Origin: Bryobacteraceae bacterium | Lineage (GTDB): Bacteria > Acidobacteriota > Terriglobia > Bryobacterales > Bryobacteraceae | Direction of reading: 5' to 3' | NCBI GenBank assembly: GCA_030041495.1 | Contig: JASHNT010000141.1 | Location: 62,001-126,000, forward strand | Length of the DNA: 64,000 bases | Part shown: piece by piece, positions 61,301 to 64,000 of the stretch | Position numbering within the stretch: position 1 is the first letter of the stretch | How the letters are laid out: each line of letters begins with the position of its first letter | Made by a program: the position numbers and the translations under genes | The notes under the pieces: model-generated | The model's database searches: none | Told to the model about the DNA's origin: nothing | The model's input: the letters and a program-made list of their open reading frames with translations, nothing else

Positions 61301-61432
61301 CGTCGCCGTAACCGTCACGCCGGGAATCGGAAGCCCGCCCAGAGTCACGCTTCCGTGCTGTTCGGAAGCCGTAAGTGCGAAGGCGCCCAGTACCGCGGCG
61401 GCCAGCAATCGGAGGTAGCCACTAGTTTTCAT
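58370..61432 (-). CDS. TonB-dependent receptor-like protein with regulatory-like N-domain
   Basis: A 1020-residue outer membrane protein with signal peptide MKTSGYLRLLAAAVLGAFAL. A carboxypeptidase-regulatory-like domain (about 25-95, GSVTLGGLPIPGVTVTATQG) is followed by a long Pro/Gln/Ala-rich linker (about 115-170), a plug-like region (ADGFLVNGSQINGASTPFAL) and a beta-barrel ending in ADFRF with terminal Phe. It lacks the strict TonB box but belongs to the acidobacterial Oar-like receptors. It is followed by the VWA gene. An 18-base perfect palindrome lies about 220 bases upstream. Confidence 0.88.
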   Translation of the reverse strand: MKTSGYLRLLAAAVLGAFALTASEQHGSVTLGGLPIPGVTVTATQGDKKVQAVTDGMGTYSFPDLADGTWTISVEMSGFTPMTQEVTVGPTAPAAKFELKMKSLNDIQAQVQATQLTEQRTPPPADANTARPVPPSGSKSKAQAQAPSQGQAAEGGASPAAQTVAETPAQDDSGRAADGFLVNGSQINGASTPFALNPAFGNNRRGARSLYTYLLSFTNVSDSITDARQFSQTGGAVAKPSYFDYQINASIQGPLRIPHLLRNGPTFFINWNMTRVRNDNVAYGLVPTQAERTGDLSGLSGTLPGFANNIIPQTQISPQATALLGLYPLPNFNSGIYNYEAAEVTQQHQDGFNIRMQKAVGRKLQITGIFALQSSRSTTPQSIFGFLDTGSSLGMNFLPQIRRQWTPRMSTQLTLAFNRNAAHNYSFFQNSTNVSGNAGIFGNYQNPTYWGPPALNFGASGISGLADGYPSFTRVTTYRPTLDNTWNHGRHNIQFGGDVQWQDLNFDTETNARGAFNFNGAASGAPGTAVGSFADFLLGIPDTATLAYGNADKYLRAKIYELYVKDDWRVNSSLTLDLTARYEFYEPVTEEYGRLVNLDVAQGFTQITPVVGYNPIGSVSGMNYPSALIRPERLPLDPGVGIAWRPISGSSLVVRAGYSLAFTSPNYVQIAGAMDQQAPLSSSVNAVNGPNSPLTLANGFIGAPEFSADTFGIDPNFRESYLQNWQASIQKDLPGGMQMVVTYQGIKGTHLAQFFYPNSYPYGGTSPCAGLSSLCTSGFVYEASNANSTRQAGSIQLRRRLHNGFTAQMVYTYAKAIDDTNTQGQPAQNWLNLSAERGLSTFDQRQNLAFPQIQYTSGMGLHGGTFLSGWKAAALKEWTFVATPTWGTGLPETPLYNFPLGGTTNQNVQRPNFTGAPLYASQQAGVFLNKAAFAAPAPGQFGDAGVGTITGPAQFSMNGSLQRTFRLSDRVTLNFQVNANNVLNHVVFATYGNTLGTPQFGVASNANTMRKLTMRADFRF

Positions 61433-61649
61433 TGAGTCCCGCGCAAACGGAGTTCAAGCCAGGTTCGCTTTTCAGTTTAGACGCTGAGTCCCCGCAATTC
61501 GTTCGGCATTTTACGAAATTTTTCGTTCTGCAGTCGCTATACCAAAGAGTCAAGCTTTGAAAATCAACTACATCCGGATGCTGCGCCCGCTCTCGACCGT
61601 CCGCTTGTGGGACGATGTGTCCCGCTGTGAATGCATCGCACACGAGCTT

Positions 61650-61667
61650 GTACTAAATTTTTAGTAC
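61650..61667. promoter_or_regulatory. 18-base palindrome, BlaI/MecI-like operator
   Basis: GTACTAAATTTTTAGTAC is a perfect 8+2+8 inverted repeat in the region between the TIGR03435 gene stop (61683) and the TonB receptor start (61432). Its TAGTACTAA-like half sites resemble operators of the BlaI/MecI repressor family. No blaI-like gene is in this window, so the regulator would be elsewhere. Confidence 0.5.
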
Positions 61668-61682
61668 TAAACGCAGCCGATG

Positions 61683-62525
61683 TCAAGACCACCTCAATTT
61701 TCGCCCGGGGGTTCTCTCGATGTGATCGACGATCAATAGCTCCACCGGCCCGCTGCCCTGCTTCAGCCTCAAGCCCAGTTGTTTTTCCAGCGCGGTGAAA
61801 ATATCTTCACCGGAGTGCGCCTGGGTCTGGAGCGCCGATAACTTGAGCGACCGGGATGTCAAGGAACTCTCAAATTCCAGAGTGAAGTCGTAGCGGCCGG
61901 TCAAGCCAGTGCGGTCGACAATGCGCTCAGGCGCCAACCGCTGCGGATCGAATCCCTCCACGCTGCGAATCAGATCGGCGATGGAGCAGGCGCGGCAGGT
62001 CCGGCGCTGTAATCCGTTATTGCGGGCCATGCGAATCTCCGGCCGCTCGCTCGAGGCCGCCGCTTTCATCCTGGAGCCTCCCTTGACGACCGTCAATTCA
62101 TACACCAGCCCTTCCTTGGTGCTCTTGTGCAGAGTGAGCTTGAAGCGTTCTTTCAACAAATTTTGGAGCATCAGGTCGACCTGGTCCTTAGTCGCCCCCT
62201 TGCGGACGTTGGCGGTGATGTCGAACTTTTCCGAATCCAGCAACTCCGGTCCGGATACCTGCTCCGACTGAACCTGGTAAGCGTCCATGATCAAGCGCCG
62301 CAACGGCGTGCGCGAATAAAAAATCCGCCCGGGACTGGAGGTGCCTGGGCCGCCGAGCCTGCGGCCTGCTGAAACGGCCGCATTCGGATCGGAATCCACC
62401 GGTGCAGATCCCGAGGGCCTCAGGGAAGCAGCCTCGAACACCAGTGCGGGATCGGGAGCCTGGGCCTGCGCCCACAAAACAACCGGGCAACACGCGAGCA
62501 GAATCGCGCCAGTGCAGAGGCTCAT
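61683..62525 (-). CDS. TIGR03435-family secreted protein
   Basis: A 280-residue exported protein (signal peptide MSLCTGAILLACCPVVLWAQ). The TIGR03435 pattern of soil acidobacteria is clear: FEAASLRPSG, RIFYSRTPLRRLIMDAYQVQ, FDITANVRKGATKDQVDLML, LLKERFKLTLHKSTKEGLVY, a C-terminal VDRTGLTGRYDFTLEF and ALEKQLGLRLKQGSGPVELL. The family occurs in many copies per genome; function unknown. It forms a run of secreted-protein genes with the next two genes, all on the minus strand below an ECF sigma factor. Confidence 0.88.
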   Translation of the reverse strand: MSLCTGAILLACCPVVLWAQAQAPDPALVFEAASLRPSGSAPVDSDPNAAVSAGRRLGGPGTSSPGRIFYSRTPLRRLIMDAYQVQSEQVSGPELLDSEKFDITANVRKGATKDQVDLMLQNLLKERFKLTLHKSTKEGLVYELTVVKGGSRMKAAASSERPEIRMARNNGLQRRTCRACSIADLIRSVEGFDPQRLAPERIVDRTGLTGRYDFTLEFESSLTSRSLKLSALQTQAHSGEDIFTALEKQLGLRLKQGSGPVELLIVDHIERTPGRKLRWS

Positions 62526-62572
62526 TCCTTTAAGCCTATTCGATCTGGCACGACAGGACAGGCACCGCCTGC

Positions 62573-63430
62573 TTACTGTTGCTTAGCCGGCGCTGGAGCC
62601 GGCGATCTCTTCAGCATTGGCCGTGTGGTAGTGAACACATTCGACATGGTGCCAGGCATCTCCTTCACGGTGTAATCCGCCGGAATCTGGAACAGGCCTG
62701 GATCGGGCGCGCTCTGCGTGATCTTGGTGAGCTGATAAGTGGTGTCGCCGAAGCGCGGGTCGGAGTTGACGCTCTTGATGAGCATTTGCAGATCGTTCGA
62801 GGACCAGTGCTCCGTCATGACCTTGATGTCGCGATTGTTGCCGATCTGGCCCTTGGGGATGACCATGGTGGTCCGCACGCCCACTGCATTCACGCCGTTC
62901 ACGCTTTGCGTGCCGAGATTTTCCGTGGTCTCGCTCATCACGCCCTGCATGTTAGCCGCGGTATTGCCGCCAGTCCAAGGCGTTGGGGCAGTCGTGAAGG
63001 CGCTGGCGGATCCCGTGGCGTAGCCGAAAAAGTTCGTGCCGGAGTTTTTGAAAAAACGGGTCAGCAACCCGCCCTTATAGGCGGTTTTCGCGGCCGGATC
63101 CAGCGTCACGCGGGTGACGGTGCTGGGGTCGTCGATGGTGATCGTCCCGTTCATCTCTTCCACGCGAGTGCGGCCCTCGGCGTCGCGATAGAGGCGATTG
63201 GTCTGCATGTTCTCGATACGCGTGCCGTCGCCCAGGACCTGCAGCGAATGTCGCTCCTCAGTGGCCGAGAACGGTTTGTTCTTCACCACCTGGTTCCCGA
63301 ATCCTTCATCCAACACGCGGACGCCTTGCAGTACCGGGTTGCCGAGCGCTTGAAAGGTGACGCCGTCGACGCCCAGAGTTTGCGCCGACAACGGCACAAC
63401 CGCGGCCAAAATCAGAATCAGTTTTTGCAT
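62573..63430 (-). CDS. Secreted protein of unknown function
   Basis: A 285-residue protein with signal peptide MQKLILILAAVVPLSAQ. It has VLDEGFGNQVVKNKPFSATE, DGTRIENMQTNRLYRDAEGR, TRVEEMNGTITIDDP and HWSSNDLQMLIKSVNSDPRF, a style seen in acidobacterial proteins of unknown role that sit next to anti-sigma and sigma factor genes. No enzymatic motif is visible. Probably in the same unit as the neighbouring anti-sigma-like gene (45 bases apart). Confidence 0.7.
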   Translation of the reverse strand: MQKLILILAAVVPLSAQTLGVDGVTFQALGNPVLQGVRVLDEGFGNQVVKNKPFSATEERHSLQVLGDGTRIENMQTNRLYRDAEGRTRVEEMNGTITIDDPSTVTRVTLDPAAKTAYKGGLLTRFFKNSGTNFFGYATGSASAFTTAPTPWTGGNTAANMQGVMSETTENLGTQSVNGVNAVGVRTTMVIPKGQIGNNRDIKVMTEHWSSNDLQMLIKSVNSDPRFGDTTYQLTKITQSAPDPGLFQIPADYTVKEMPGTMSNVFTTTRPMLKRSPAPAPAKQQ

Positions 63431-63475
63431 GAGAGCCTCTCCTCCTTCACAATGGAGCGGACACGCCGCTCCATG

Positions 63476-63928
63476 TCAGTTAAACGACGAAATAGAAACC
63501 AAACGAACCGCGCGCGGACGGCCGTCCTGACCCACCAGCACATCAGCCTCGGCTTGCGCCCCCGGATCGGCGCTCCCGACCGGCAATCCCGCCGAGATCA
63601 GCGCGGCCACCGGCACCCGCATGCGCACGATCTCCACCCGCTCATACGGCGCGGGAGGGAGCACGTACGGAATCGGAATGAAAGGCTGATCCGATTCCGC
63701 CTCGGCCACGGAAGGCGCCGGCGGCTTCTGTCCTGGCCGGCTCTCGACGATCCACACCGCAGTGAGCGATGCCGCCACCGCCGCGGCCGCGACGGCCCAT
63801 GCTTTCGCGCGCCGGCTTCTTCGACCGCGGTCGAATTCGGCAAGCACGGCCGCCTCCACGCATCGAGGAGCCTCCGCTTCCGCCAATTCGCGTCCCAGTT
63901 CTTTAATAGCGTCATCCACCCTGCTCAT
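63476..63928 (-). CDS. Putative anti-sigma factor, single-pass membrane protein
   Basis: A 150-residue protein from ATG 63928 (GGAGGGG nine bases upstream; an in-frame ATG at 63937 is too close to that site). The first 40 residues are helical and charged (MSRVDDAIKELGRELAEAEA), as in anti-sigma domains, then a membrane helix (AKAWAVAAAAVAASLTAVWI) and a periplasmic part (RVEIVRMRVPVAALISAGLP). Its start overlaps the stop of an ECF sigma factor gene by four bases, the classic sigma/anti-sigma arrangement. It lacks a zinc-binding HxxxCxxC motif. Confidence 0.7.
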   Translation of the reverse strand: MSRVDDAIKELGRELAEAEAPRCVEAAVLAEFDRGRRSRRAKAWAVAAAAVAASLTAVWIVESRPGQKPPAPSVAEAESDQPFIPIPYVLPPAPYERVEIVRMRVPVAALISAGLPVGSADPGAQAEADVLVGQDGRPRAVRLVSISSFN

Positions 63929-64000
63929 ACCGCACATCCCCTCCCACTCCGTCTTTGTGAACAGGTCAATTTACGGGCGAGCAAGGCTCGCGCCCGGTGC
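63925..64000 (-). CDS. C-terminal end of an ECF sigma factor (truncated by window edge)
   Basis: The minus strand from 63999 reads HRARALLARKLTCSQ and ends at TGA 63927-63925. HRARALLARKL is the typical end of the sigma-70 region 4 of ECF sigma factors (normally preceded by a VKSRL-type turn outside the window). The TGA overlaps the ATG of the anti-sigma-like gene. Only 24 residues are visible. Confidence 0.65.
   Translation of the reverse strand, partial: HRARALLARKLTCSQRRSGRGCAV

Overview
The window looks like a chromosomal segment of a soil acidobacterium, most likely of the Solibacter/Bryobacter group. It is GC-rich and carries families that are hallmarks of that phylum: very large Oar-like TonB-dependent receptors with an N-terminal carboxypeptidase-regulatory-like domain, a VWFA-related acidobacterial protein, a TIGR03435-type secreted protein, many secreted proteins with Tat or Sec signals, and a winged-helix/ATPase/TPR regulator. 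This assignment is inferred from protein families only.

Layout. 1-8 kb: a truncated glucarate dehydratase-like gene diverges from an operon with a GH3 glycosidase and three tandem, overlapping tannase/feruloyl esterase family genes, which together suit removal of phenolic esters and sugars from plant cell-wall material. 8-19 kb: a large transcriptional regulator, an intact HicBA toxin-antitoxin cassette between imperfect repeats, the initiator tRNA, a secreted regulatory-like domain protein, a STAS protein coupled to an alpha/beta-hydrolase gene broken by a stop codon, an exported PLP aminotransferase and a membrane-anchored methyltransferase-like protein. 19-32 kb: a TonB-dependent receptor, a decarboxylase-like/permease pair divergent from a muconolactone-isomerase-like gene, a metal-type ABC transporter, a cupin matching the manganese hydroxynitrile lyase family, an SRPBCC protein beside the remnant of a second copy, a fourth tannase-family gene, an MBL-fold protein and a secreted protein. 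32.6-35.05 kb: a small accessory islet with a duplicated 3' end of a gamma-glutamyltransferase gene, a headless beta-propeller, a HigBA/RelE-type toxin-antitoxin pair with a clear operator, and the 3' half of a tRNA gene at the right edge.

35-50 kb: gamma-glutamyltransferase, TauD-type dioxygenase, an MFS exporter, a phosphorelay cluster (receiver, hybrid kinase with HPt, CpaE/MinD-like ATPase with a frameshift, second receiver protein), tRNA-Pro, an exported two-subunit molybdenum hydroxylase, Hsp20, alcohol dehydrogenase and universal stress protein. 50-64 kb: a secreted cupin, a decayed second HicBA pair, a Tat-exported MmgE/PrpD protein, an MBL lactonase-like enzyme, a two-domain esterase, a VWA/TonB-receptor pair, TIGR03435 and other secreted proteins, ending in an anti-sigma-like gene overlapping a truncated ECF sigma factor.

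The most unusual observations are the tannase array in which each following start codon lies inside the conserved C-terminal motif of the previous gene (identical 32-base overlaps, twice); the islet bordered by a half tRNA and a duplicated gene end; a pair of decayed hicB/hicA genes; and several genes broken by a single stop or one-base shift, which may be real decay or assembly errors. All functional statements come from reading motifs and family resemblance; no database search was run.
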